Source of the DNA: SHVO01 sp050250575
GTDB lineage: Bacteria > Pseudomonadota > Alphaproteobacteria > Rhodospirillales > Rhodospirillaceae
Assembly (NCBI GenBank): GCA_050250575.1
Contig: JBFWOJ010000012.1
Span: 1 to 64,000 of the forward strand
Direction: 5' to 3'
DNA: 64,000 nt
Shown in pieces: positions 15,750-24,179 of the stretch (its first letter is position 1; the number at the start of each line of letters is the position of its first letter). The notes under the pieces were generated by a model. The model saw only the letters and a list, made by a program, of their open reading frames with translations. It did not search any database and had not been told where the DNA came from. A program made the position numbers and the translations under genes.

Positions 15750-17450
15750 GTGTCCGCTTCCCTCGCCTGTCTCAGCCTCGCGGACGACCAACCCTCTTCG
15801 TTACGCAGTGCCGTCTCCTCGGCCGCCGGGCGGCGCGCCGTTGCCATCCTGACTCTGCTGTGCGCACTCCTCTATCTGCCTGGCCTCGGCTCAATCCCGC
15901 CCACCGACCGTGACGAAGCGCGCTTCATGCAGGCGACGCGGCAGATGATCGAGACCGGCGATTACATCAACATCCGGTTCCAGGACGAACCTCGCAACAA
16001 GAAGCCCGCGGGCATTCATTGGCTGCAAGCCGCCGCGGTCAAGCTGACAGGGCAAACTCTGTCGACCTTTTGGCCGTACCGGCTTCCGTCGGTGATCGCG
16101 GCATGGCTCGCCGTCCTGGCGTGCTTCGCTTTCGGCGCACGGTTGTTCGACCATAAGACAGGTTTCATCGGCGCCGGCGTCCTCGCCACGAGCTTCATGC
16201 TCGTGATTGAAGCGCATATCGCCAAGACCGATGCGACGTTACTGGCCGCCACCACCATCGCCATGGGCGCTCTCGCGCTCATGTATGCGGACAGAGAACA
16301 AGGCCGGCTTGCGCCCGTCCTGGCATTCTGGCTGGCCCTGGCCGCCGGCTCGTTGACCAAAGGTCCCGTGTCCCTGGCTGTCGTGCTGGTGAGCGTCATG
16401 GCGCTCGGCATCGCAGACCGCGGTCTTGGCTGGCTGAAGCGGACCCGACCCTTGATCGGGCTTCCGCTTGCTCTCGCCGTCACTTTGCCGTGGCTGCTTG
16501 CCGCCTCCGGCGGGGAAAACGGAAACAATTTTATCGTTGAAGCCGTGCGCGGCGACCTCATCCCAAAGCTCATTGGCGGACAAGAAAGCCACGGCGCTCC
16601 GCCCGGCGCCCACCTGCTCGCCGGCCTTGTCACCGCTTGGCCGTGGTCGCTGCTTCTGCCTTTCGCCATCGTCGTTGGCTGGCGCCGGCGCGCGGAACCG
16701 GCAATCCGTTTTTGTCTCGCCTGGCTGCTGGCAACGTGGGTGCTGTTCGAGATTGTCCCGACGAAGCTGCCGCACTACACCTTGCCGGCTTTTCCGGCGC
16801 TCGCGCTGCTGATCGCGGCAGCGCTGCAAAGCCGGTCTATGGCCGAACTTGCCCGCACCAAACCTGGCCGGGCTTATCGCATCATCTGGTCGCTGCTCAC
16901 CGTCGCCCTGGGTGCCGGTGTGATTTTCGCGAGCATCGCGTATGGGGCACACAATCTGCTGCCTGCCGGAATTGCGGTCGGCGTGCTTGCGAGCGGCGCA
17001 ACCTTGGCCTTGCGGGATTTCCGCGGCGGGAGAACGGTCCTGCTGATGGGTTCGGCGGCGACGGCTTTTATGGTCGTGCTGTCGGCCGGCGTGGTACCGC
17101 AGCTGAGCGACCTCGCGGTCAGCCGGAAGCTTGCCGATGCAATCGCGCCCCACCGCGCCGCCTCGCCCGATCCGGTTGCGATAGCCGGCTATAGCGAGCC
17201 CTCGGCCGTCTTCCTGCTCGGCACGGACACGATCCTGACGAGCACTGCCGGCGTAACGGACTACCTGCTTGCGCATCCGGGTGCGCTCGGCGTCGTGGAA
17301 ACTGCTTTGGTCGACGATATCACGCGCGCCGTATCGGGCGCGGGCGGCAGCTTGCGCAAGCTTGCCGACATCGAAGGCTACAATTATTCGCGCGGCGATC
17401 CCGTGGCCTTGAGCGTCGTTTCCTTCGTCCAGCAAGCGCCTCGGCCATGA
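15750..17450 (+). CDS. GT39-family glycosyltransferase (ArnT-like)
   Basis: A 566-residue polytopic membrane protein with about 11-12 helices. The GT-C signature lies in the first periplasmic loop near residue 52 (PTDRDEARFMQATRQMIETG, with the Asp-Glu pair), followed by NIRFQDEPRNKKPAGIHWLQ near residue 75, which strongly resembles ArnT and related PMT-family enzymes. ArnT moves aminoarabinose from undecaprenyl phosphate to lipid A; this homologue may transfer another sugar to lipid A or an envelope acceptor. The start is a GTG 15 bases after the dehydrogenase stop. It overlaps the next gene, a PAP2 phosphatase, by ATGA, so the two should act together. Confidence 0.85.
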   Translation: MSASLACLSLADDQPSSLRSAVSSAAGRRAVAILTLLCALLYLPGLGSIPPTDRDEARFMQATRQMIETGDYINIRFQDEPRNKKPAGIHWLQAAAVKLTGQTLSTFWPYRLPSVIAAWLAVLACFAFGARLFDHKTGFIGAGVLATSFMLVIEAHIAKTDATLLAATTIAMGALALMYADREQGRLAPVLAFWLALAAGSLTKGPVSLAVVLVSVMALGIADRGLGWLKRTRPLIGLPLALAVTLPWLLAASGGENGNNFIVEAVRGDLIPKLIGGQESHGAPPGAHLLAGLVTAWPWSLLLPFAIVVGWRRRAEPAIRFCLAWLLATWVLFEIVPTKLPHYTLPAFPALALLIAAALQSRSMAELARTKPGRAYRIIWSLLTVALGAGVIFASIAYGAHNLLPAGIAVGVLASGATLALRDFRGGRTVLLMGSAATAFMVVLSAGVVPQLSDLAVSRKLADAIAPHRAASPDPVAIAGYSEPSAVFLLGTDTILTSTAGVTDYLLAHPGALGVVETALVDDITRAVSGAGGSLRKLADIEGYNYSRGDPVALSVVSFVQQAPRP

Positions 17451-18130
17451 TGCCCGATCCGCTCCATCGCGCCCTCGTCCTCTGGGGAGTCGCAACGGCG
17501 ATCACCGCCGCGGCGCTGATCCAATGGATCGACGTGCCCGTCGCGACTTTTTTTTATGCCCACCGTGAGAGCGGATGGGTCACTTTCTTTACCGCGATCA
17601 CGGACTTGGCGAATGGCGTTATCTGGTATTCCGTGTGCCTTGTCGGCGTTGCGGCAGCCGCGCGCCATTCGGCGCGTTCGAAGCGACCGAACCCCGCGCG
17701 TCTGCGTCAGGAGGTGCGCGCCTGGGTCTTCATGGCGGTTTCCATGGCGAGCTCCGGCATCCTCATCAACGCGATGAAATTCGCCATCGGCCGCCAGCGG
17801 CCGCGATTCCTTTTCGAAGAGCAGGCTTCGTCGGGATTTTATCCCTTCGGCCTCGACATCGCCGACAGCAGTTTTCCGTCAGGCCACACGCAATCGATCT
17901 GGACGGCGATGCTGGCGCTCTCGTTCCTTTTTCCCCCGCTGCGGCCGTGGTTTCTTCTCATGGCCGCGACAATCGGTTTCAGCCGTATCGCCGTCGGCGC
18001 GCACTTTTTCGCCGACGTCGTCGCGAGCATCTTCATCGCGTTCGCGACCGTGTTGCTGTGGCGGCGCTGGTTCACACGGGACGGCATCCCCGTCACGCTG
18101 ATCGAAGCCCGCGGCGTTACGCCTTCTTGA
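17447..18130 (+). CDS. PAP2-family membrane phosphatase
   Basis: A 227-residue membrane protein carrying the PAP2 motifs: KFAIGRQRPRFLF near residue 110 (K-x6-RP), SFPSGHTQSIW near residue 143 and SRIAVGAHFFADV near residue 180 (SR-x5-H-x3-D). It is coupled by an ATGA overlap to the ArnT-like transferase. Such pairs are consistent with recycling or dephosphorylating an isoprenyl or lipid A phosphate during envelope sugar transfer, but the substrate is inferred. Its 3' end overlaps the convergent tlpA-like gene by 14 bases. It is a second PAP2 protein in the window, with different loops from the one at 10505. Confidence 0.87.
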   Translation: MMPDPLHRALVLWGVATAITAAALIQWIDVPVATFFYAHRESGWVTFFTAITDLANGVIWYSVCLVGVAAAARHSARSKRPNPARLRQEVRAWVFMAVSMASSGILINAMKFAIGRQRPRFLFEEQASSGFYPFGLDIADSSFPSGHTQSIWTAMLALSFLFPPLRPWFLLMAATIGFSRIAVGAHFFADVVASIFIAFATVLLWRRWFTRDGIPVTLIEARGVTPS

Positions 18131-18710
18131 GCAGGTCCCGCACCATCTTTTCGACGGCCGGGCTGTCCCACTCCACCTCGCCTGCGACGCGGCCGAGCTC
18201 CTTGCCATCCTTGCCGATGATCAAAGTGGTCGGCAGACCGCCCAACTTGGCGTCACGATAGAAACCTGTCGCCGCATCGAGATACAGCGGCATTTTCCAT
18301 CCCTGCTTGTCGGCGAACGGCTTGGCGACCTTCGCGCCGTTACGTTCCTGGTTGATGGCGATGACCTGGAAATCCTTGCCCCCGAGCTTGGCATTGAGGC
18401 GTTCCAAGGAGGGCATCTCTTTCACGCAAGGCGCACACCAGGTGGCCCAAAAGTTTACGATCAAAACCTTACCGCCGAAGTCCTTGAGGGTCTTGTCGGC
18501 GTCGTTGGCGTCCTTGAACACCGTTTTGGGTGCATCGACCGGCGTCGAATGCCAGGTAAAGTCCTTCGGTTCGATCTTTTCGGACGCCGCAGCCGTCGCT
18601 GAAGGCATCCGGTCGAGACCCAGGCCGCTTGCCACCACCGCCAGGGCGGTGATAATCAGCGCCAAATTAAAGGCCCGGTAAGCAAATCTGAAAAGTTTTA
18701 CACCAGTCAT
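18117..18710 (-). CDS. tlpA: TlpA-like membrane-anchored thiol:disulfide oxidoreductase
   Basis: A 197-residue protein with one N-terminal membrane anchor (residues about 14-32) and a periplasmic thioredoxin fold. The active site is WCAPC (Cys92, Cys95) in IVNFWATWCAPCVKEMP, and the cis-proline lies in GGLPTTLIIG near residue 160. TlpA-type proteins reduce copper chaperones and apocytochrome or cytochrome oxidase cysteines. The ATG at 18710 has a good GAGGAG ribosome site upstream. It is divergent from argH, with 60 bases between the starts, the usual alphaproteobacterial arrangement. Confidence 0.9.
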   Translation of the reverse strand: MTGVKLFRFAYRAFNLALIITALAVVASGLGLDRMPSATAAASEKIEPKDFTWHSTPVDAPKTVFKDANDADKTLKDFGGKVLIVNFWATWCAPCVKEMPSLERLNAKLGGKDFQVIAINQERNGAKVAKPFADKQGWKMPLYLDAATGFYRDAKLGGLPTTLIIGKDGKELGRVAGEVEWDSPAVEKMVRDLLKKA

Positions 18711-18770
18711 GCGGTCTCCTCTGCGTAGGCGGCGGCGAGCAGGCAGCGGCCTAGGAACTTAGGTTAACAT

Positions 18771-20162
18771 ATGACGAGCAAGATGTGGGGAGGGCGTTTT
18801 GGCGCTGGACCCACCGCAATCATGGAGGAAATCAACACCTCCGTAGGATTTGACCAGCGCCTCGCCAAGCAGGACGTGCGCGGGAGCCGGGCACATTGCG
18901 CGATGCTGGTGGCCCAAGGGATCATTTCCAAGGCGGACGGCGAGGCCATCCAGGAGGGCCTGACCCGGATCGAAAAGGACATCGCGAACGGCGCCTTCGT
19001 CTTCAAGCGAAGCCTTGAGGACGTTCACATGAATATCGAAAGCCGGCTTGCCGATTTGATCGGCGCACCCGCCGGACGGTTGCACACCGCGCGCTCGCGC
19101 AACGACCAGGTTGCCACCGATTTCCGCATGTGGGTGCGCTCGGCCATCGACAATCTCAATGACGAGATCAAGAAGCTGCAGAGCGTACTGATCGACAAGG
19201 CCGAGGCGGAGGCCGCCACGATCATGCCCGGCTTCACGCATCTGCAGGCCGCGCAACCCGTCACCTTCGGTCATCATCTCCTCGCTTACGTCGAAATGCT
19301 CGGGCGGGACCGTAGCCGCCTCAGCGATGCGCGGCGTCGGCTCAATGAATCGCCGCTTGGCGCCGGCGCGATCGCGGGAACGTCGTTCCCGATCGATCGG
19401 CATCTCATCGCGGAGAAACTGGACTTCGACCGGCCGATGGCGAATTCCATGGATGCGGTGTCCGACCGCGACTTCGCGCTCGAATTCCTCGCCGCCGCCT
19501 CCATCCTTGCCACGCACCTCTCCCGCTTTGCCGAAGAAATGGTGATCTGGGCCAGCGCCCAATTCGGATTCATCAAGTTCTCGGATGCCTTTTCCACCGG
19601 CAGCTCGATGATGCCGCAAAAGCGCAATCCAGATGCCGCCGAGCTCGTCCGCGCCAAAGCAGGCCGCGTATTCGGCAACCTGTTTTCGCTCCTGACGGTG
19701 ATGAAGGGCCTCCCTCTCACCTATTCGAAGGATATGCAGGAGGACAAGGAAGCGGTGTTCGCCGCTTTCGACACGATCGAGCTTTGCCTCGCCGCGATGA
19801 CCGGCATGGTCGCCGACATGAAGCCCGACGCCGCGCGCATGAAGGCGAGCGCCGGCGCCGGCTTCGTGACCGCCACCGATCTTGCCGACTGGATCACTCA
19901 GAAATTGAATGTCCCGTTCCGCGAGGCGCACCACATCACCGGGCGCATCGTGAAGATTGCGGAGAACAAGGGATGCGACCTTGCCGATCTGACTCTCGCA
20001 GACATGCAGGCCGCCGAGCCGCGCATCACGCAGGATGTTTTTTCCGTGCTTACCGTTGAAGCGTCGGCGGCGAGCCGCACGAGCTTCGGCGGCACCTCTC
20101 CGGCCAACGTGCGGGCGCAAGTGAAGTCCGCGCGCGAGCGTTTTTTGGGAGACACGCCATGA
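18771..20162 (+). CDS. argH: Argininosuccinate lyase
   Basis: A 463-residue enzyme of the fumarase/aspartase superfamily that splits argininosuccinate to arginine and fumarate. It begins with the family's MWGGRF motif and carries the substrate loop TARSRNDQVATD near residue 108, the catalytic His in GFTHLQAAQPVTFGHH near residue 160, and the superfamily signature GSSMMPQKRNPDAAELVRAK near residue 280. The open frame on the opposite strand (453 codons) is a shadow. The stop overlaps the start of a short lipoprotein gene, and lysA follows, so argH-lptM-lysA form one unit. Confidence 0.97.
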   Translation: MTSKMWGGRFGAGPTAIMEEINTSVGFDQRLAKQDVRGSRAHCAMLVAQGIISKADGEAIQEGLTRIEKDIANGAFVFKRSLEDVHMNIESRLADLIGAPAGRLHTARSRNDQVATDFRMWVRSAIDNLNDEIKKLQSVLIDKAEAEAATIMPGFTHLQAAQPVTFGHHLLAYVEMLGRDRSRLSDARRRLNESPLGAGAIAGTSFPIDRHLIAEKLDFDRPMANSMDAVSDRDFALEFLAAASILATHLSRFAEEMVIWASAQFGFIKFSDAFSTGSSMMPQKRNPDAAELVRAKAGRVFGNLFSLLTVMKGLPLTYSKDMQEDKEAVFAAFDTIELCLAAMTGMVADMKPDAARMKASAGAGFVTATDLADWITQKLNVPFREAHHITGRIVKIAENKGCDLADLTLADMQAAEPRITQDVFSVLTVEASAASRTSFGGTSPANVRAQVKSARERFLGDTP

Positions 20163-20287
20163 TCAAGCGTACAGTCGTCGCCGCGCTGGTTTTGCTGGCA
20201 CTCGCCGGCGTCGGGGGGTGCGGCAAAAAAGGCCTCTTGGATGTGCCCGAGGGCTCAAGCTATCCGCAACCGTATCCCCGTCCTTAA
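20159..20287 (+). CDS. lptM: Small LptM/YifL-like lipoprotein
   Basis: A 42-residue lipoprotein gene easily missed because of its size. Its ATG overlaps the argH TGA. The product has a basic start (MIKR), a hydrophobic stretch and a lipobox ending VGGC (Cys21), followed by GKKGLLDVPEG and a Pro-rich tail. The Cys-Gly-x-Lys-Gly-x-Leu pattern after the lipobox is that of LptM (YifL), which in E. coli assists LptD assembly into the LPS translocon. The argH-small lipoprotein-lysA order is recurrent in alphaproteobacteria. The window also holds other LPS-related genes. The assignment rests on motif and position. Confidence 0.85.
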   Translation: MIKRTVVAALVLLALAGVGGCGKKGLLDVPEGSSYPQPYPRP

Positions 20288-20301
20288 GAACGATCCGACC
20301 G

Positions 20302-21570
20302 ATGCACCACTTCACCTACTCCAACGGCGTGCTTCACGCCGAGGAGGTGCCGCTCCCGCAAATCGCCGCGGAGGTCGGTACGCCGTTCTATTGCTATTCG
20401 TCTGCCACGATGGCGCGCCACTACGCCGTGTTTCGGGACGCCTTCGCCGGCATGGACGTAAACGTCTGCTATGCCATGAAGGCCAACAGCAATCTGGCCG
20501 TGGTGCGTACCCTCGGCGCCCTCGGCGCCGGCGCCGACGTGGTCTCGGGCGGAGAGTTGCAGATTGCACTGAAGGCGGGAATTCCGGCGAGCAAGATCGT
20601 CTTCTCGGGAGTCGGAAAGAGCGACGCGGAAATAAGGCTGGCCCTCGCGTGCAACGTCGGCCAGATGAACGTCGAATCCGAAAGCGAGCTGCTGCGCATC
20701 AGCGCGGCGGCGGCACAGCTCGGCAAGAAAGTGCGCATCGCGCTTCGCGTCAATCCCGATGTTGTTGCCGGTACCCACGACAAGATCTCCACCGGTCGCA
20801 AGGACGACAAGTTCGGAATCGACTGGACGCTCGCTCCGGCGCTGTACCGGAAAGCGCGCGAACTTCCGGGTTTGGCCCCGACGGCGATCGCCGTACACAT
20901 CGGATCGCAGATTACCAACCTCGTGCCCTTCGAGGCCGCGTTCCTGCGCGTACGCGATCTGGCCGTGATCCTGCGCGGCGAAGGCATCCCGATCGATCAC
21001 CTCGATCTGGGTGGAGGGCTCGGGGTTCCCTACGACCACAGCGCCGAGCCTCCGCCGTTGCCGGCCGATTACGCCGCCATGGTGAAGCGCACCCTGGGCG
21101 AGCTCGGCTGTAAACTTACTTTCGAGCCCGGGCGATTGATCGTCGGCAATGCCGGGGTGATGGTCGCCCGCGTGATCGGGACGAAAAATGGAACGTCACG
21201 CGAATTCATGATCCTGGACGCGGCGATGAATGATCTCATCCGACCGGCCATGTACGGCGCCAGGCACGAAATCCTGCCGGTGAAAGAGCGTCCGATGGCC
21301 GCCAGCGTGACACCGGTGGACGTCGTTGGGCCGGTTTGCGAGACGACCGACCGCTTCGCTCAGGACTATCGGCTGCCCCAGCTTGGCGCCGGCGATCTGG
21401 TTGCGTTCATGACGGCCGGCGCCTATGGCGCGGTCATGTCGTCCACCTATAACGCCCGCCCCCTGATCCCCGAGGTCCTGGTGAGAGGGACCTCCTTTGC
21501 CGTGGTCCGCCGGCGGCCGACCTTCGACGAGATGATAGCCCTGGAACAACTCCCACCCTGGCTGCGCTAA
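20302..21570 (+). CDS. lysA: Diaminopimelate decarboxylase
   Basis: A 422-residue group III PLP decarboxylase that makes lysine from meso-diaminopimelate. The PLP lysine is in VCYAMKANSNLAVVRTL near residue 60, the His and Gly loops in HIGSQITNL near residue 200 and LDLGGGLGVPY near residue 235, the FEPGR motif near residue 276, and the dimer active-site Cys/Glu in VGPVCETTDRF near residue 345. The ATG at 20302 gives the usual N-terminus MHHFTY; the frame is open further upstream through the lptM-like gene. It is the last biosynthetic gene of the argH-lptM-lysA unit. Confidence 0.96.
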   Translation: MHHFTYSNGVLHAEEVPLPQIAAEVGTPFYCYSSATMARHYAVFRDAFAGMDVNVCYAMKANSNLAVVRTLGALGAGADVVSGGELQIALKAGIPASKIVFSGVGKSDAEIRLALACNVGQMNVESESELLRISAAAAQLGKKVRIALRVNPDVVAGTHDKISTGRKDDKFGIDWTLAPALYRKARELPGLAPTAIAVHIGSQITNLVPFEAAFLRVRDLAVILRGEGIPIDHLDLGGGLGVPYDHSAEPPPLPADYAAMVKRTLGELGCKLTFEPGRLIVGNAGVMVARVIGTKNGTSREFMILDAAMNDLIRPAMYGARHEILPVKERPMAASVTPVDVVGPVCETTDRFAQDYRLPQLGAGDLVAFMTAGAYGAVMSSTYNARPLIPEVLVRGTSFAVVRRRPTFDEMIALEQLPPWLR

Positions 21571-21634
21571 AAAGACCGCTTTACGTTGCAGGGGTTTCAT
21601 TGAACGGGCGGTATCAAACCCATAGACTGGCCGG

Positions 21635-24175
21635 ATGCAGCCTGAACGCCTGGAAAATGCCGCGCTGAGCCCGCTTCAAGATCTTGCGATCCGCCGCCGC
21701 CTGGTATTGGCGTGGCTGGCCCTGGCGTGGGAGCGCCTTTGGTCGCGCCTCTGGATCAGCGCCGCGCTGGTCGGGACGTTCATCGCAGCCGTCCTCACCG
21801 ATCTTTTGCCGACGCTGCCGCTGGCGGTGCACATCGGTGTCCTGTTGGCCGCCGCCGGCGCCATCGCCTTCGTGACGACGCGTCGCCTTCACGGCTTCGC
21901 GTGGCCGACGCGCAGCGAGGCGCGGGTCCGCCTCGAAACTCTTTCCCCTGTGACCCATCGTCCGCTCACGACGATGGAAGATTCGCTCTCGGCTGGAGCC
22001 AATCCCGTTCAACAGCTTCTTTGGCGCCTGCATCAACGCCGCGCCAAGAAAGACCTGGATCGCCTGCGTGCGGCGCCGCCGGCACCGGGCATCGCCGCCC
22101 GGGATCATTTCGCGGCGCGCGCGGTGGTCGTCCTTGCCCTCTTCGTCGGACTCATCAGCGCCTGGGGCCACGTCGGCGACCGGTTGTTAAGGGGTTTTCT
22201 GCCGATCCTCGGCGACGACGCCGGGAACGCCTCCGTCAAACTGTGGATCACACCGCCGAGCTACACCAACCGCTCGCCGCTTTACATCGAGCTGCCGGCG
22301 CCCGACGGCACGATTGTTCCCGATACTCTCGAGATCCCCGCGGGAAGCAAGGCATTGGTCATGGTGACGAACGCGACGAGGGATGCATCCCTTGCGCTCG
22401 ACGATGCCAAGTTCCCGCTCGATCGCCTCGCCGATCAAAGCCAGCGCGGCGAAATGGAGCTGACGGAAACCTCGCGCCTGGAAGTCCGCAGCGGCACACG
22501 TACGATCGCCGGGTGGGACGTCAATTGGCTTGCCGACAAGGCGCCGACAGTCGCCTTCACCAGCGAGCCCGCGCAGGGTGCGCGCTGGCGCTTCCGCATC
22601 GATTATTCAGCCAAGGACGACTACGGCGTCCAATCGCTGAAGGCGGTGATCAAGCGCGTCCCGAGCGGCGAAAAGGCACCGAGCATCGATGTCCCGATCG
22701 CGCTGCCGCCGTTTTCGCCAAAAGACATCCAGCAGTCATCGCTTAACGATCTTACGGCCTTGCCGTGGGCCGGCACGAAAGTCAGCGTCCAGCTCATGGT
22801 GACGGACGTCGCCGGGCTCGCCGGTGCGAGCGACATCGTCGAAGCGATCCTGCCCGAACGCATCTTTACCCATCCGGTCGCACGCGAGCTTGCCCGCGTA
22901 CGCAAAGGCCTGTTCGTCGATCCGTCCGAAGCCGTGCCGGTCGCGCTTGAAGCCGTCACCAAGATTCTCGCCGATCCCGGCAGCTTTGGCGGCGATCCGC
23001 TGGTGCACCTCGCTCTGTCGACGTCGAAATTCCGTTTCGTCGAAGAAAGTCCTGCCGAGGCCGCCAAATCGACGCCGGAGCTGCTTTGGAATTCGGCCGT
23101 GCGGATCGAGGACGGCAACGTCGCCGTCGCCGAGCAGCGGCTAAGAACGGCCGAAGAGGCGTTACGGCGGGCCATCGAACGGGGCGCCTCGCAGGAGGAA
23201 ATCGACAAGCTGGTGAGCGAGCTTCAGCAAGCGGTCGAGGAGTATCAAGAAGCGCTGAACGAGAACGGCACCCAGAAGTCGAGCTTCAGCGCCAAGGAAG
23301 ACAACGCACAGCGTTCGGCGGACATTGCGCAGTTGGCCGAACAGTTGCGGCAACTCTCGCAGATGGGCTCCAGCGACGACGCCAAAAAAGCCTTCGCCGA
23401 ATTACAGGCAGAGCTCGACGAGCTGCGGAACAACGCCGCCGGCAACCAGCAGCAAAACAGTCAGCAGGCGCAGGCGGCGGAAAAAATGCTGCAACAGATG
23501 CGCGAGATCGCCAAGAAGCAGTCAGAGCTGTTGGACAAGAACTTCAAACAGGCGCAGCAGGACCAACGGCCGGCACAAAACCAGGCGCAACAGCGCAACC
23601 AGCAGCAAGCCAATCAGCAAGCCAATCAGCAAGGTCAGCAGAAAGGCCAGCAGCAGGGCCGACAACAAGGCCAACAGTCCGAAAGCGCAGGGAAGGAAGC
23701 CGCCGCGAGCCAGGAAGCGATCCGTCAGGAACTCGAAAGCCTGATGAAGCAGATGGAGGCGATGACGGGCCAATCCGCCGAGGGCTTGCAGGATGCGCAG
23801 TCCGCGATGCGTCAGGCCGAAGGCGCCTTGCGCGCGGGCGCGTGGAAGCAGGGCGTCGATCAGCAGGGCAAGGCGCTCTCGTCTCTCGAAGAAGGTATGA
23901 GTGAAGCCGCGCGCCAGATGGCCGAAGCCCTGTTCGATGCAGGCCTCGGCGGACTCGCGCAGCTGGAAATGGGGCAGATCCGCTACAAGCAGCAAGGCGG
24001 CCAAGGCCGCTCCGGCGGCGACGAAGTGGAAGGAGGCGTGCCGCGAGAGCCGGATACCGCCGGCATGGCGCAACGCGTCCGCGCGATCCTCGACGAGATC
24101 CGCAATCGCGCGAGCGACCGTACGCGCCCGGCGATGGAGCAGGAATACCTGCGTCGCCTCATGAAGCAGTTCTAG
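21635..24175 (+). CDS. DUF4175 / TIGR02302 large membrane protein
   Basis: An 846-residue protein of a family restricted mainly to alphaproteobacteria, function unknown. Two hydrophobic segments lie at residues about 40-80 and another at about 150-170, followed by a long periplasmic-like beta-rich part (about 190-420). The C-terminal half is highly helical and polar, with predicted coiled coil (about 480-640) and a strongly Gln-rich stretch (residues about 640-690). The conserved tail (GALRAGAWKQGVDQQGKAL..., MAQRVRAILDEIRNRASDRTRP..., EYLRRLMKQF) ends the family. It sits between lysA and the zinc-ribbon/ftsE genes, its usual place. The location near cell-division genes suggests an envelope role. 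Confidence 0.88.
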   Translation: MQPERLENAALSPLQDLAIRRRLVLAWLALAWERLWSRLWISAALVGTFIAAVLTDLLPTLPLAVHIGVLLAAAGAIAFVTTRRLHGFAWPTRSEARVRLETLSPVTHRPLTTMEDSLSAGANPVQQLLWRLHQRRAKKDLDRLRAAPPAPGIAARDHFAARAVVVLALFVGLISAWGHVGDRLLRGFLPILGDDAGNASVKLWITPPSYTNRSPLYIELPAPDGTIVPDTLEIPAGSKALVMVTNATRDASLALDDAKFPLDRLADQSQRGEMELTETSRLEVRSGTRTIAGWDVNWLADKAPTVAFTSEPAQGARWRFRIDYSAKDDYGVQSLKAVIKRVPSGEKAPSIDVPIALPPFSPKDIQQSSLNDLTALPWAGTKVSVQLMVTDVAGLAGASDIVEAILPERIFTHPVARELARVRKGLFVDPSEAVPVALEAVTKILADPGSFGGDPLVHLALSTSKFRFVEESPAEAAKSTPELLWNSAVRIEDGNVAVAEQRLRTAEEALRRAIERGASQEEIDKLVSELQQAVEEYQEALNENGTQKSSFSAKEDNAQRSADIAQLAEQLRQLSQMGSSDDAKKAFAELQAELDELRNNAAGNQQQNSQQAQAAEKMLQQMREIAKKQSELLDKNFKQAQQDQRPAQNQAQQRNQQQANQQANQQGQQKGQQQGRQQGQQSESAGKEAAASQEAIRQELESLMKQMEAMTGQSAEGLQDAQSAMRQAEGALRAGAWKQGVDQQGKALSSLEEGMSEAARQMAEALFDAGLGGLAQLEMGQIRYKQQGGQGRSGGDEVEGGVPREPDTAGMAQRVRAILDEIRNRASDRTRPAMEQEYLRRLMKQF
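23607..23630 (+). repeat. 12-bp tandem duplication inside a Gln codon run
   Basis: AAGCCAATCAGC occurs twice head to tail (23607-23618 and 23619-23630) within a CAG/CAA-rich stretch of the DUF4175 gene. It encodes two QANQ units. The repeat keeps the frame and is a likely site of length variation between strains. Confidence 0.8.
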
Positions 24176-24179
24176 CGGA

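Noticed and set aside
18759..20120. A 453-codon frame opposite argH
   Set aside because: argH has all its signature motifs on the other strand; the antisense product is an Arg/His/Gly-rich composition artefact.
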